A DNA stretch of 64,000 nt from Candidatus Dormiibacter inghamiae (GCA_016464825.1 JAEKNQ010000013.1:1-64000), one strand, 5' to 3'; shown: positions 25,302-34,158, counted from the first letter of the stretch. Numbers and translations are program-made. Notes: generated from the letters alone by a model not told the origin.

Positions 25302-27499
25302 AGCCTTTCGAGCGGAGCCAGAGAGGCGCTCAGGATCTTGAGCCCCGCCCCGTCGAACTGCACCACCAGCTCCTCGTCGGTGCGCGTCAGGGTGCTCTTC
25401 ATCACGCTGCCGGCGCCGAAGCGAGGATGCGCCACCCTGTCTCCCGCCGAGAAGCGCTGCTCGAGCGGCGGGGCGGGCGCGGCTGCCACTTGACGCTCCT
25501 GCAGTCGTTCCCTGTAGCCGCCGCGGGGCGGCGCCACCGGAGCCGCGCCACGGCGCGGCGGGGCGATCAGGGCCTGGGGAATCTCCTGCAGGAACCGGCT
25601 CGGAAAGCCCGGCTGGGCCTGCCCGTACAGGTGGCGTCGGAAGGCGCAGGTCAGGTACAGGCGATCGCGCGCACGCGTGATGCCCACGTAGCACAGGCGC
25701 CGCTCTTCAGGCATCTCCTTCGCGTCCTCCACCGCCCGGCGATGAGGAAGCAGATTCTCCTCCAGGCCGGCCAGAAAGACAACAGGAAACTCGAGCCCCT
25801 TCACCATGTGAAGCGTGATCAGGGTCACGCCCTCTTCGTCCTCGGCGTAGGCGTCGACGTCAGAGCGCAGCGTGATTTCGGTCAGGAAGAGCTCCAACGC
25901 CTCAGCCCGATCAGCGTGGGTGTCGAACTCCTCGGCCAGACCGCGCAACTCGCGCAGATTCTCGAGCCGAGCGTCACCCTGCGGCGTGCCGTCCTGGTAA
26001 TGGGCGGCCAGGCCGGTTACGTCGATGACCTGATCTATGAGCTCGCTGGGCGCCAGCGCGCCGACTGTCGCCCGCAGCGACTCGAGCTGACCTCGGAACT
26101 GGCCCAGCGGCGTCAGCGCCGCCTTGGGCAGCCCGGCCACCGTTGTGGTTTGGGCCAGTACCTCCAGCAGCGAGCGATTCTGCGCCCGCGCGGCGGCGAT
26201 CATCGCCTCGACGCTGACCGGACCCACCTTGCGCCGCGGCACATTCACCACGCGGGCGAAACTGACAGCGTCGGCCGGATTCTGGAGCAAGCGCAGGTAA
26301 GCCAGCAGGTCCTTCACCTCCCGGCGCTCCCAGAAGCGCACCCCGCCCACCAGACGGTAGGGGACGCGGCGGCGGCCGAAGACGTCCTCGAAGGCGCGGG
26401 ACTGGGCGTTGACCCGATAGAGGACAGCGAAGTCGCCGTAGCGGCGGCCCTCTTTCCGGCGCAGGCGCTCGACCTCGTCGACTACGAACTCAGCCTCCTC
26501 CACCTCGTTGTAGAGCTGGGCCGCGTTGACGCGCTCGCCGCCTATACGGTCGGTCCAGAGCCTCTTCGGCGCTCGCTCCGAGTTGTGCCGGATGACGTGG
26601 TGGGCGGCGTCCAGAATCGGCTGAGTGGAGCGGTAGTTCTGCTCCAATCTGACGACTTTGGCCTCCGGATAGTCCTTCTGAAAGTCCAGGATGTTGCGAA
26701 TGTCAGCGCCGCGCCAGCCGTAGATCGATTGATCGTCATCACCCACGACAGCCAGGTTTCGGTGTTCAGCCGCCAGCAGGTTGGCAAGCACATATTGGGC
26801 CCGGTTGGTGTCCTGATACTCGTCCACCAGCACATAGCGGAAGCGATCCTGCCAGCGCCCGAGCGCCTCCTCATCAGCCTGGAGAAGCCGCACAGTTCGG
26901 GCCAGAAGGTCGTCGAAGTCCAAGCCACCAGAGCGGCGGAGCAGGTCGTCGTAGCGCTCGAAGCAGCGGCGGACTATCTCGTCGTTGTAGCTGCGGTTGG
27001 GGTAAGTCTCGTGCGTCTGCAGTTCGTTCTTGGCCTGCGAGATCAGCGCCCGGATCAGCGCGGGCGGGTTCCGCTTCGGGTCGAGCTTCAGCTCGTCCAT
27101 CACCCGCTTCAGGGCCGCCCGGCTGTCGTCCTCATCGAAAATCGTGAAGCTGCGGTTCAGCCCGATCTTGTCGGCATCCCGCCGCAGCATCTTGACCGCC
27201 GTGGAGTGGAAGGTGCCCACCCACATGTCCCCAGCCCCGTTGACGAGCCGCCCGACCCGCTCCCGCATCTCCCGGGCCGCCTTGTTGGTGAAGGTGACGG
27301 CGAGGAGTCGGTCGGGCCAGACCCTTCGCCTGGCAATGAGATTGGCGATCCTGGTGGTCAGGACCCGGGTCTTCCCACTACCCGCGCCGGCAAAGATCAG
27401 AAGCGGGCCGTCAAGGTACTCGACGGCTTCCCGCTGAGCTTCGTTCAGCCCGGCTATCAGCTCTTCGAGAGCGGCAGGCAGAAGCTCGGTCGAAGGCAT
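25298..27499 (-). CDS. pcrA: ATP-dependent DNA helicase of the UvrD/PcrA type
   Basis: The 733-residue protein shows superfamily 1A motifs in order: LNEAQREAV (Q motif), Walker A GAGSGKT at 38-44, AVTFTNKAAREMRERV (Ia), VDEYQDTNRAQ (II), VVGDDDQSIYGWRGAD (III), LEQNYRSTQPIL (IV), TLHMVKGLEFPVVFLAGLEE (V) and EERRLCYVGITRARD (VI). A C-terminal ~60-residue domain (RVAHPRFGAGSVM) is the RNA-polymerase/Tudor-like tail of PcrA. It unwinds DNA 3' to 5' in repair and replication restart. It is the first gene of the long minus-strand block running to gatB and the sigma factor. Confidence 0.96.
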   Translation of the reverse strand: MPSTELLPAALEELIAGLNEAQREAVEYLDGPLLIFAGAGSGKTRVLTTRIANLIARRRVWPDRLLAVTFTNKAAREMRERVGRLVNGAGDMWVGTFHSTAVKMLRRDADKIGLNRSFTIFDEDDSRAALKRVMDELKLDPKRNPPALIRALISQAKNELQTHETYPNRSYNDEIVRRCFERYDDLLRRSGGLDFDDLLARTVRLLQADEEALGRWQDRFRYVLVDEYQDTNRAQYVLANLLAAEHRNLAVVGDDDQSIYGWRGADIRNILDFQKDYPEAKVVRLEQNYRSTQPILDAAHHVIRHNSERAPKRLWTDRIGGERVNAAQLYNEVEEAEFVVDEVERLRRKEGRRYGDFAVLYRVNAQSRAFEDVFGRRRVPYRLVGGVRFWERREVKDLLAYLRLLQNPADAVSFARVVNVPRRKVGPVSVEAMIAAARAQNRSLLEVLAQTTTVAGLPKAALTPLGQFRGQLESLRATVGALAPSELIDQVIDVTGLAAHYQDGTPQGDARLENLRELRGLAEEFDTHADRAEALELFLTEITLRSDVDAYAEDEEGVTLITLHMVKGLEFPVVFLAGLEENLLPHRRAVEDAKEMPEERRLCYVGITRARDRLYLTCAFRRHLYGQAQPGFPSRFLQEIPQALIAPPRRGAAPVAPPRGGYRERLQERQVAAAPAPPLEQRFSAGDRVAHPRFGAGSVMKSTLTRTDEELVVQFDGAGLKILSASLAPLERL

Positions 27500-27605
27500 C
27501 GGGTGAAAGCCAGTCTAGTGGGCGCCGGTCCCCCGGCCGGCCAGCGCTGAGCCAGACGAGTACAAGACTGCCAAACCTCATCAAATCTCTCTATTCTTCG
27601 CAGCA

Positions 27606-28622
27606 GTGAGCGCAATGAACGTGCTGCTGCCTTCCCTCTCCAGTCTTGTCAGCTTCGTCTTCGCTGGCCTCGTGCTGCAGCAGTGGGCGCGCCGCCGCCG
27701 CGCCTTTCAACTGGTCTGGGCGGTGGGCCTGCTCTGGTACGGCATCGCCGCCGGCACCGAGGCGCTGGGCAGCGCTTTGGGCTGGAACCCACTCCTCTAC
27801 CGCCTCTGGTATCTGATCGGCGCCTTCTATGTAGCCGCCTATCTCGGCGCGGGGACCGTGTACCTCCTAAGCAAGACCCGCTTCGGCTATGTAGCAGCTG
27901 TCTCCGTCCTGATCGGGGGCCTTCTCATGCTCGCCTTCTCCCCTCTCTACCCCGGCTCCGGACCCACCGCCTGGGTGGCTTTTGCCGGCGCCGCTGTGAC
28001 AGCCGTGGCGATGGTTTGGGCCACGCCGCGGGGCCTGTCGGGCCACGTGCTCATGCTGTTCCTACTGGCTGCCTCGGTCGCGGGCGCAGCGCTGGTCCTG
28101 ACAGTCCCGCTCAGCGGCCAGGGATATGCGGTCGATCCCCACAACCACGTCCCGGTGGGATCGGCCTTCCCGCCCGCCGTGCGCGTGGTGACCGGGCCCT
28201 TCAACATCCTGGGCGTTCTCTGTCTGGTCCTCGGCGCCAAGTTCTCGTTCTACATCTACATGCCCAAGCACAAGGTGCTCAGAGCTCGCCGGTTGGCGCC
28301 TGTGATAAGGCAGATGTACGGCTTTGTGGCTGTCCTCGTCAACCTGTTCGCCTCGCTGCCGAGCGCGATTCCGGCCATCGTGCGGGGGCAGGTCAACTCG
28401 CGTGTCCCGGCCACACTCTGCATTGCGCTGGGCGCGGCGGTGCCGGGCATCACAAGTGGACTGGACCGCTTCGGCATTACCTGGTCGTTCTTCCTCGGCG
28501 AGTTCCTGGGCGTGCTGCTCATCTTCATAGGCTTTCTGGTCAGCGAGGACGTCTTCGCCCGCCGCCGGGCCGCCCCCGCGCCGGCCGGCACCTGGCAGCC
28601 GGTCAGCTCATCCGCTGACTAG
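27606..28622 (+). CDS. Polytopic membrane protein of unknown function, first gene of the redox locus
   Basis: The 338-residue protein (GTG start; an ATG three codons on is possible) has about nine hydrophobic helices and only short loops. Distinct segments are RRAFQLVWAVGLLWYGIAAG, YRLWYLIGAFYVAAYLGAGTVYLL, and a loop with DPHNHVPVG between helices. The tail RRRAAPAPAG is cytoplasmic-like. I do not recognise a named family. It is co-directional with the small anchored protein, ApbE, cytochrome b and flavoprotein genes that follow, so it may form the membrane base of that redox complex; this is inferred from position only. No heme-ligand pattern is obvious. Confidence 0.7.
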   Translation: MSAMNVLLPSLSSLVSFVFAGLVLQQWARRRRAFQLVWAVGLLWYGIAAGTEALGSALGWNPLLYRLWYLIGAFYVAAYLGAGTVYLLSKTRFGYVAAVSVLIGGLLMLAFSPLYPGSGPTAWVAFAGAAVTAVAMVWATPRGLSGHVLMLFLLAASVAGAALVLTVPLSGQGYAVDPHNHVPVGSAFPPAVRVVTGPFNILGVLCLVLGAKFSFYIYMPKHKVLRARRLAPVIRQMYGFVAVLVNLFASLPSAIPAIVRGQVNSRVPATLCIALGAAVPGITSGLDRFGITWSFFLGEFLGVLLIFIGFLVSEDVFARRRAAPAPAGTWQPVSSSAD

Positions 28623-28711
28623 CCGGCCATCGCCCTGGGGGTTGGCGGCGACTTCGGGGGCAAACTAACCTCGTAACGAACCCGAAAGGTGAGGAGTGCG
28701 AGGATTGGCGT

Positions 28712-29053
28712 ATGACACAGCCCCGGCGACTCTCCCCTGACGCCCGCGAGAGGGCGTTTCGAAGACTGCGCCGCCTCACCATCAGCACAGTGGTCGGCGC
28801 CTTCGCGGCCACCGTCGGCCTGGGGACCCTGGCGGCAGCAACCTACTCAGGTACCAGCAAGACCACGGCGCCCACTCCCAGCGGAGCACCTGCCGCACAG
28901 CCGAGCGCCAACACCGCTCCTCAGCCAACCGACCCGAGCGCGCCCACCTCCGACCCCAACTCGCCCGGTAGCGGAAGCCTGCAGCCGACACCTCAGCCAC
29001 CAGCGAGTGGCTCGTCGGGCAGCGGTCACGCCACCACCGGCGGATCCCGGTGA
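28712..29053 (+). CDS. Small membrane-anchored Ser/Thr/Pro-rich protein
   Basis: The 113-residue protein has a basic N-terminus (about 1-22), one transmembrane helix (about 23-44, ISTVVGAFAATVGLGTLAAA) and a 65-residue outer tail composed almost only of Pro, Ser, Thr, Gly and Ala. Immediately after the helix is SGTSKT (46-51), which resembles the S/D-G-A-S/T-x-T motif at which ApbE attaches FMN, with Thr in place of Ala. The stop overlaps the apbE start by four bases, so a role as a minimal flavin carrier is possible. Low-complexity tails often produce such matches by chance, so this is only a hypothesis. Confidence 0.6.
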   Translation: MTQPRRLSPDARERAFRRLRRLTISTVVGAFAATVGLGTLAAATYSGTSKTTAPTPSGAPAAQPSANTAPQPTDPSAPTSDPNSPGSGSLQPTPQPPASGSSGSGHATTGGSR

Positions 29054-30009
29054 GCGTCACGCCGCGCAGCTGGCGAGCGTTGGGCTCCAACGTTCAGCTG
29101 GTGGTCACACACGCCGAGGCCGCCGAGCCGGCGGCGCTGGCGGTGAGAGAGGTTCTGGCCGCTGTCGACGCCACCTACAGCAGGTTCCGACCTGACAGCG
29201 AGCTGAGCCGGCTCAACGCGCAGGCTGGGAGGCGGACGCGCGTCAGCCCGTTGCTCGCGCAGGCGATCGGGGAAGCCCTCCGCGGCAGCCGGCTGAGCGG
29301 CGGCGCAGTCGATCCCACAGTGGGTCGAGCGATTCGCCGGATTGGCTACGAGAGGGACTTCTCTCTCATCGCCGAGCAACGCGGTCCCCTGAAGCTGACA
29401 GCTGAGAGGATCCCAGGCTGGCAGCTGGTGGAGCTCGACCCGATCTCGCGACTTGTCTCGATGCCGATGGGCGTGGAGCTCGACCTGGGTTCGACGGGCA
29501 AAGCGCTTGCCGCTGACCTGGGTGCGGCGGAGGCGATGAAGGCAGCCGGCCGCGGCGGCATCCTGCTCAGCCTCGGCGGTGATATCGCAGTCGCCGGCGA
29601 ACCGCCGAAGGGCGGCTGGCGCGTGCTGGTCGCTGAGGACTCAACAGTCCCGCCCGACGGCGAGGGGCAAACCATCCGGATCACCTCCGGCGGCCTCGCG
29701 ACCTCGAGCATCACAGTGCGTCGCTGGCAGCGTGGCAGCGAGGAGATGCACCACATTGTGGATCCCGCCACCGGCCTGCCGGCACGCGGCGCCTGGCGGA
29801 CTGTGACAGTCGCCGCCGTCACCTGCGTCGACGCCAACATTGCGGCCACAGCGGCTGTCGTCAGGGGTGAGCAGGCGCTGGAGTGGCTCGAGGCGATAGG
29901 CCTGGACGCCCGGCTCATAGCCCTCGACGGCCGGGTCGCATACGGTGGCCGCTGGCCGGCGGAATCCAGCTCTGGCTCGGTGCGCCCTCCAATTCGGCGA
30001 ACAACTTAA
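29050..30009 (+). CDS. apbE: FAD:protein FMN transferase (ApbE)
   Basis: The 319-residue protein starts with GTG and shows the ApbE pattern: ALGSNVQLVV, SRFRPDSELSRLN, GGAVDPTVG, then the metal/FAD region ELDLGSTGKALAADLGAAEAM and GGILLSLGGDIAVAG, and HHIVDPATGLPA. The enzyme splits FAD and attaches FMN to a Thr of target proteins by a phosphoester bond, usually outside the cytoplasmic membrane. No signal peptide is visible here, as in some actinobacterial ApbE. Targets are expected nearby; the small anchored protein upstream is the only candidate with a similar motif. Confidence 0.92.
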   Translation: MSVTPRSWRALGSNVQLVVTHAEAAEPAALAVREVLAAVDATYSRFRPDSELSRLNAQAGRRTRVSPLLAQAIGEALRGSRLSGGAVDPTVGRAIRRIGYERDFSLIAEQRGPLKLTAERIPGWQLVELDPISRLVSMPMGVELDLGSTGKALAADLGAAEAMKAAGRGGILLSLGGDIAVAGEPPKGGWRVLVAEDSTVPPDGEGQTIRITSGGLATSSITVRRWQRGSEEMHHIVDPATGLPARGAWRTVTVAAVTCVDANIAATAAVVRGEQALEWLEAIGLDARLIALDGRVAYGGRWPAESSSGSVRPPIRRTT

Positions 30010-30026
30010 ATGGGTAGGAAGCCACA

Positions 30027-30641
30027 GTGACCGATTCGGTGCTCTGGTATGCCGCGCGGGGCGCGGGGGCGGTCTCCCTCCTGCTCCTGACGGGCGTAGT
30101 GGCGCTGGGCGTTCTCGCCGCGCTGCGCTGGCGAACGAGTGCCTGGCCCCGATTTCTCACAGTCGCCTTCCATCGCAACCTGGCGCTGCTTTCCATCACC
30201 TTCCTCAGCCTGCATATCGTCACCGCAGTGGTGGACCCGTACACCTCGCTGGGCTGGAGTGCGGCGCTGATCCCCTTCTCGTCGTCGTACAGGACCTTCT
30301 GGCTGGGTCTGGGCGTCATCGCAGTGGACCTTTTGCTGGCCGCTTTGCTGACCAGCCTGGTTCGCGGTGTGATAGGACACCGAACCTGGCGGCTCATCCA
30401 CTGGTTGGCTTATGCCTGCTGGCCGCTCGCCCTGGCACATGGGCTCGGCACTGGCTCTGACAGCTTCAGCCCATGGCTGTTCACCATCGAGCTCGCCTGT
30501 CTGGGCACAGTTCTGCTGGCAGTTGCACTGCGTCTACTCCTGCAGCCAGCCCCGCTGAAGCCCGCGGCGGCGGACGTCTCCATCCCCGACTGGGCGGATC
30601 TCGGTGACGTCAGCGCCGCCGCCACCAGGCAGAGACGTTGA
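30027..30641 (+). CDS. Ferric-reductase-like transmembrane cytochrome b
   Basis: The 204-residue protein has about six helices and two histidine pairs at heme-like spacing: His49 and His63 in one helix region (FHRNLALLSITFLSLH) and His125 and His138 in another (IHWLAYACWPLALAH), with His118 close by. This is the bis-His pattern of ferric reductase/NOX-type membrane domains that pass electrons across the membrane through two b hemes. It lacks the flavin and NAD domain of full ferric reductases; these functions may be supplied by the NuoF-like protein encoded next, whose start overlaps this stop by four bases. Confidence 0.85.
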   Translation: MTDSVLWYAARGAGAVSLLLLTGVVALGVLAALRWRTSAWPRFLTVAFHRNLALLSITFLSLHIVTAVVDPYTSLGWSAALIPFSSSYRTFWLGLGVIAVDLLLAALLTSLVRGVIGHRTWRLIHWLAYACWPLALAHGLGTGSDSFSPWLFTIELACLGTVLLAVALRLLLQPAPLKPAAADVSIPDWADLGDVSAAATRQRR

Positions 30642-31882
30642 TGCTCCAACGCAAGCCGGGGTTGCTGGACGGTCCGCCATTCGCGGCCGGCGCTGAGAGC
30701 CCGGCGGCACACCAAGGTCGTCTGGGCTTACTGCCCGCCCGGCGGGACCGGCTGGGGCTGGTCGCAACGCTGGAAGCGAGCGGCCTCCAGGGCCGGGGTG
30801 GCGCCGGGTTTCCGGTTGGCCGCAAGTGGCGCACGGTGGCGGAGCGGGCCCGTGGCAATGCAGTGGTGCTGGCCAACGGCGCCGAGGGCGAACCGCTGAG
30901 CGCCAAGGACCGCACCTTGATGGCAGCCCGCCCGCACTTGGTCCTCGACGGCGCGCTGCTGGCCGCCGATGCGGTGGGCGCGGACAGGATAGTTCTGTAT
31001 GTCGGGGAGGAGCATCACACAGCGGTCGCGGCTCTCGAGCGCGCCCTGGGGGAGCGCAGGCGCGAGTTCGGTCGCAGGGCTCGCTTGGTCAGGGCACCCG
31101 TCGGCTACGTGAGCGGTGAGGAGACAGCTGCCGTCCACTATGTGAACGAGGCCGACGCCCGGCCTACCTCCACCCCACCTCGCCCGTTCCAAAGGGGCGT
31201 CGACGGCCGCGCCACGCTGGTGCAAAACGTGGAGAGCCTGGCCCTGACGGCACTGATCGCTCGCTTTGGCGATGACTGGTACAGGACCGCCGGCCGGGGC
31301 TCCGCAGCGGGATCGGCCCTGGTGACCGTCTCGGGTCCTGTCCCCTATCCGGGGGTTCGCGAGATCGAGCTCGGCACCCCTGTCGGCGAGGTAGCCGCCG
31401 CGGCCGGACATCTCAGAGAGCCGCTGGAAGCGGTTCTGCTGGGCGGCTATTTCGGCGCCTGGGCGCCGATCGAGGAAGCCTGGCATGCCGCGCTCGATCC
31501 GGCCGCCATGCGAGCTGCGGGTCTTGCCTTCGGCTGCGGCGTGGTGGGCTTCCTCCCCGGCGAGGTCTGCGGAGTTGCGGCCACCGCCAGAATCCTTCGC
31601 TACATGGCCGCCGCCAGCTCAGGTCAGTGCGGGCCCTGCGTCTTCGGTCTGGCAGCTGTGGCCGAGGCCACCACCAGGCTGGCTACCGGGGCGGCGCTTC
31701 CTGACGACCTGGACCGGCTCAACCGCTGGTGCGGGCAGCTGGCCGGACGTGGAGCCTGCCGACATCCTGACGGAGCCGGCGGACTGCTGCAGAGCGCTCT
31801 CCGGGTGTTCGGCGCCGAGTTTGCCGCCCATCAGTGGCATCGGCGCTGCAAGCATGGCCACCTGCTGCGGAAGGCGGCCTGA
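30638..31882 (+). CDS. NuoF-like NADH-binding flavoprotein with Fe-S cluster
   Basis: The 414-residue protein has the FMN/NADH site of complex I subunit F: GRGGAGFPVGRKW (52-64), NGAEGEP (80-86), VGYVSGEETAAVHYV and NVESLALTALIARFG. A soluble-ligand-binding beta-grasp part (TVSGPVPYPGVREIELGTPVGEV) and a 4Fe-4S C-terminal domain (SSGQCGPCVFG, later GACRHPDG) complete the fold. It should oxidise NAD(P)H and pass electrons to iron-sulfur carriers. It is coupled to the cytochrome b gene upstream and the ferredoxin gene two bases downstream, not to a nuo operon, pointing to an NADH-to-membrane electron route distinct from complex I. Confidence 0.88.
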   Translation: MMLQRKPGLLDGPPFAAGAESPAAHQGRLGLLPARRDRLGLVATLEASGLQGRGGAGFPVGRKWRTVAERARGNAVVLANGAEGEPLSAKDRTLMAARPHLVLDGALLAADAVGADRIVLYVGEEHHTAVAALERALGERRREFGRRARLVRAPVGYVSGEETAAVHYVNEADARPTSTPPRPFQRGVDGRATLVQNVESLALTALIARFGDDWYRTAGRGSAAGSALVTVSGPVPYPGVREIELGTPVGEVAAAAGHLREPLEAVLLGGYFGAWAPIEEAWHAALDPAAMRAAGLAFGCGVVGFLPGEVCGVAATARILRYMAAASSGQCGPCVFGLAAVAEATTRLATGAALPDDLDRLNRWCGQLAGRGACRHPDGAGGLLQSALRVFGAEFAAHQWHRRCKHGHLLRKAA

Positions 31883-31884
31883 GA

Positions 31885-32115
31885 TTGTCTGAGGTCATCA
31901 GCGTCGACCGGATCCGCTGCGATGGGCACGGTCTCTGCGCTGAGCTGCTGCCCGAGCTGATCGACCTCGACGACTGGGGCTATCCGCTGCTTCGATCGGG
32001 TCAGGTTCCCCATCACCTACGCGATCACGCCAAACGAGCAGTGGCCGCCTGCCCTGTCCAGGCTCTGCGGCTCCAAACTGGCGTGCAGGCAGCCGGTCCC
32101 AGCCGGAGGGCCTGA
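31885..32115 (+). CDS. Small ferredoxin with C-x2-H-x2-C motif
   Basis: The protein is 76 residues from TTG 31885, two bases after the flavoprotein stop. It has Cys12, His15 and Cys18 in RCDGHGLC and Cys56 in ACPVQAL, the pattern of actinobacterial 3Fe-4S or His-ligated 4Fe-4S ferredoxins that serve P450s and oxygenases. An upstream frame to 31834 exists but lies inside the flavoprotein gene. It is probably the soluble acceptor or donor of the NuoF-like protein. The response regulator gene begins four bases after its stop. Confidence 0.82.
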   Translation: MSEVISVDRIRCDGHGLCAELLPELIDLDDWGYPLLRSGQVPHHLRDHAKRAVAACPVQALRLQTGVQAAGPSRRA

Positions 32116-32119
32116 GGGC

Positions 32120-32791
32120 ATGCGAGTCCTGGTTGCAGAGGATGACCCAGGGCTGCGGGAGGTCCTGGTCGAGGGCCTGCAGGAGGCCGGCTACCAGGTG
32201 GACGCCGTTCAAAGGGGGGACGACGCCGTCGAACAGCTGAAGTTCTACGACTACGACGTGGCGGTGCTGGACTGGCGTATGCCCGGGCTCCCCGGCGTGG
32301 AGGTCGTGGCCTGGCTCCGGCGGCACCATCGCCCCACCGGCATCCTCATGTTGACTGCGCGAGACACAGCGGCCGATCGCATCTTCGGCCTTGATGCGGG
32401 CGCTGACGACTACCTCGTCAAGCCGTTCGACTTTGGCGAGCTGGTAGCGCGGATCCGGGCGCTGCAGCGGCGGCCGCGAGGGATCGACGGAGCCCAGGTG
32501 GTGCGTGGACGCCTGTCTCTTGATCCTGCTCGGCGGCAGGTGAGTCTGGACCGGGGGCCGCCGCTCAGCCTGACGCTTACCGAGTACAACATCCTGGAAC
32601 TGCTCATGCGCCGCTCCCCGGCAGTGGTCAGCCGCAAGCTCATCGCTGAACACGCCTGGCAGGACGAGACTGAGCCGCTTGGCTCCAACGCCATCGACGT
32701 CCAGCTCAGCCGGATGCGCGGCAAGCTGTCCGAAGCTGGGGTTCGAATAGTGACTGTGCGGGGCGCCGGCTACCGGCTGGAGGAGGTATGA
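32120..32791 (+). CDS. OmpR-family response regulator
   Basis: The 223-residue protein has a receiver domain (VLVAEDDPGLREVL; phospho-acceptor Asp51 in AVLDWRMPG; Thr in MLTARD; Lys in DDYLVKPFDFGEL) and a winged-helix effector domain (LSLTLTEYNILELLMRRSPAVVSRKLI, VRGAGYRLEEV). It binds DNA as a dimer at direct repeats. The gene follows the ferredoxin by four bases and overlaps the histidine kinase start by four bases, so sensor and regulator are expressed together and probably with the redox genes. Confidence 0.95.
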   Translation: MRVLVAEDDPGLREVLVEGLQEAGYQVDAVQRGDDAVEQLKFYDYDVAVLDWRMPGLPGVEVVAWLRRHHRPTGILMLTARDTAADRIFGLDAGADDYLVKPFDFGELVARIRALQRRPRGIDGAQVVRGRLSLDPARRQVSLDRGPPLSLTLTEYNILELLMRRSPAVVSRKLIAEHAWQDETEPLGSNAIDVQLSRMRGKLSEAGVRIVTVRGAGYRLEEV

Positions 32792-34101
32792 AACCCTGGC
32801 GCGCTCTGCGCCTCTCGCGGGTCGCGGTCCTGTCTGTCCGGGTCGCGCTCATCACCACAGCGATAGTGGCATTGGTTTACCTAGGGATCGCGGCGGGAGT
32901 GGTGCTGATAGTCCAACGCAACCTGACAGCGCAGGTCGACCAGCAGCTGCAGGGGTCACTTGGCCACCTCGCCAATGAGCCACACGGCGACCAGGGTGCG
33001 TTCCACCCCGCGGCGGGCGTCCCGCCCGGAGGCGACCGTTTCGGACCCCCTGTGCTGACCTGGACGATTCACAGCGACGGCACGGTGACCAGCTCCGATG
33101 CCACCGCCGACCTCCCCAGCCAATACAGGGCAGTGAGAGATCCCCAGACGATCACGGTCGGCGGATCGTCAATTCGAGTGGCAGGCGCCTCGATCGGGGC
33201 CGACTACGTCGTCGCCGGGATGTCGATGAACAGCATGGAGCAGGCGAGGAGTGAGCTGATCCTGGCGGAGGCGATAGTGGGGCCCATCCTGCTCTTGGTG
33301 GTCTTTCTCGGCGCGCTGACGATCGGCCGCCGCGTGGGGGCGCCTATCGAGATGGCCCGCCGCCGCCAGATGGAGTTCACAGCTGATGCCTCTCACGAGC
33401 TGCGCACGCCGCTCTCCGTCATCGAGGCCACCACCACGCTGGCCCTCTCCCGCGACCGAGATCCTGCCTGGTACCGCACGGGGTTCGAACGCGTCCACGT
33501 CGAGAGCCAGAGGATCCGGCACTTGGTGGAAGACCTACTCTGGCTGGCTCGCTTCGACGCCACCCGCGGCCAGCCGAATGCCGAACCGGTTGACATCGCC
33601 GTGCTTGCCGAGCAAGCAACTGCTCGCTTCGCAGCGAGGGCCGAAGCCCGCGGGCTCACACTGTCGCTGCATTCAGGGGCTGAATCGGCGGTGATCAGCG
33701 CACCGCCTGAATGGCTCGACCGCCTTCTCGGCATCCTGCTCGACAACGCCTGCAAGTACTCCGGCGAGAACGGAACAGTGACGGTGGCGGTCGGCTCGGA
33801 GGGCAGCCGAGTGCGTGTCAGCGTGGACGATTCCGGACCTGGCATCCCTGCCGGCGAACGCGAGCACATCTTCGATCGCTTCCGCCGTGCGACCGAACAG
33901 CCGGGGGGCGCCGGTCTGGGCTTGGCCATCGCCGATGCAGTCGTACACGCCACCAACGGTCGCTGGGCTCTCGGCACTTCAGCAGCCGGCGGAGCCAGCA
34001 TGTCGGTCAGCTGGCCCCGATCCCTGGCGGGGACACTGGGCGCGGCCCGCTCTACAGCCGAAGGGGCTCAGCGGCGGCCGGCGGCGTTGCCTGGCGAATA
34101 A
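32788..34101 (+). CDS. Membrane sensor histidine kinase
   Basis: The 437-residue protein has two transmembrane helices (about 17-42 and 160-180) enclosing a ~115-residue outer sensor domain rich in Gly, Pro and Asp with no recognisable fold. The cytoplasmic part shows the H-box ADASHELRTPLSVIEA with His203, the N-box LLGILLDNACKYS, the G1 box VDDSGPGIP and the G2 region GGAGLGLAIADAVV. No HAMP domain is evident between the second helix and the H-box. It phosphorylates the partner encoded just upstream. The signal is unknown; neighbours suggest redox or envelope state. Confidence 0.94.
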   Translation: MKPWRALRLSRVAVLSVRVALITTAIVALVYLGIAAGVVLIVQRNLTAQVDQQLQGSLGHLANEPHGDQGAFHPAAGVPPGGDRFGPPVLTWTIHSDGTVTSSDATADLPSQYRAVRDPQTITVGGSSIRVAGASIGADYVVAGMSMNSMEQARSELILAEAIVGPILLLVVFLGALTIGRRVGAPIEMARRRQMEFTADASHELRTPLSVIEATTTLALSRDRDPAWYRTGFERVHVESQRIRHLVEDLLWLARFDATRGQPNAEPVDIAVLAEQATARFAARAEARGLTLSLHSGAESAVISAPPEWLDRLLGILLDNACKYSGENGTVTVAVGSEGSRVRVSVDDSGPGIPAGEREHIFDRFRRATEQPGGAGLGLAIADAVVHATNGRWALGTSAAGGASMSVSWPRSLAGTLGAARSTAEGAQRRPAALPGE

Positions 34102-34158
34102 CCTCACCACTGCGTGGTCCTGCCCCAGTCGACCAACTCGGCTCGACCGTTAGCGTCG

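Noticed and set aside
25302-25694. N-terminal extension of 131 codons before ligA
   Set aside because: It lies inside pcrA in another frame, is Arg/Gly/Pro-rich and unlike any ligase domain; the GTG at 25301 overlapping the pcrA stop is a natural start.
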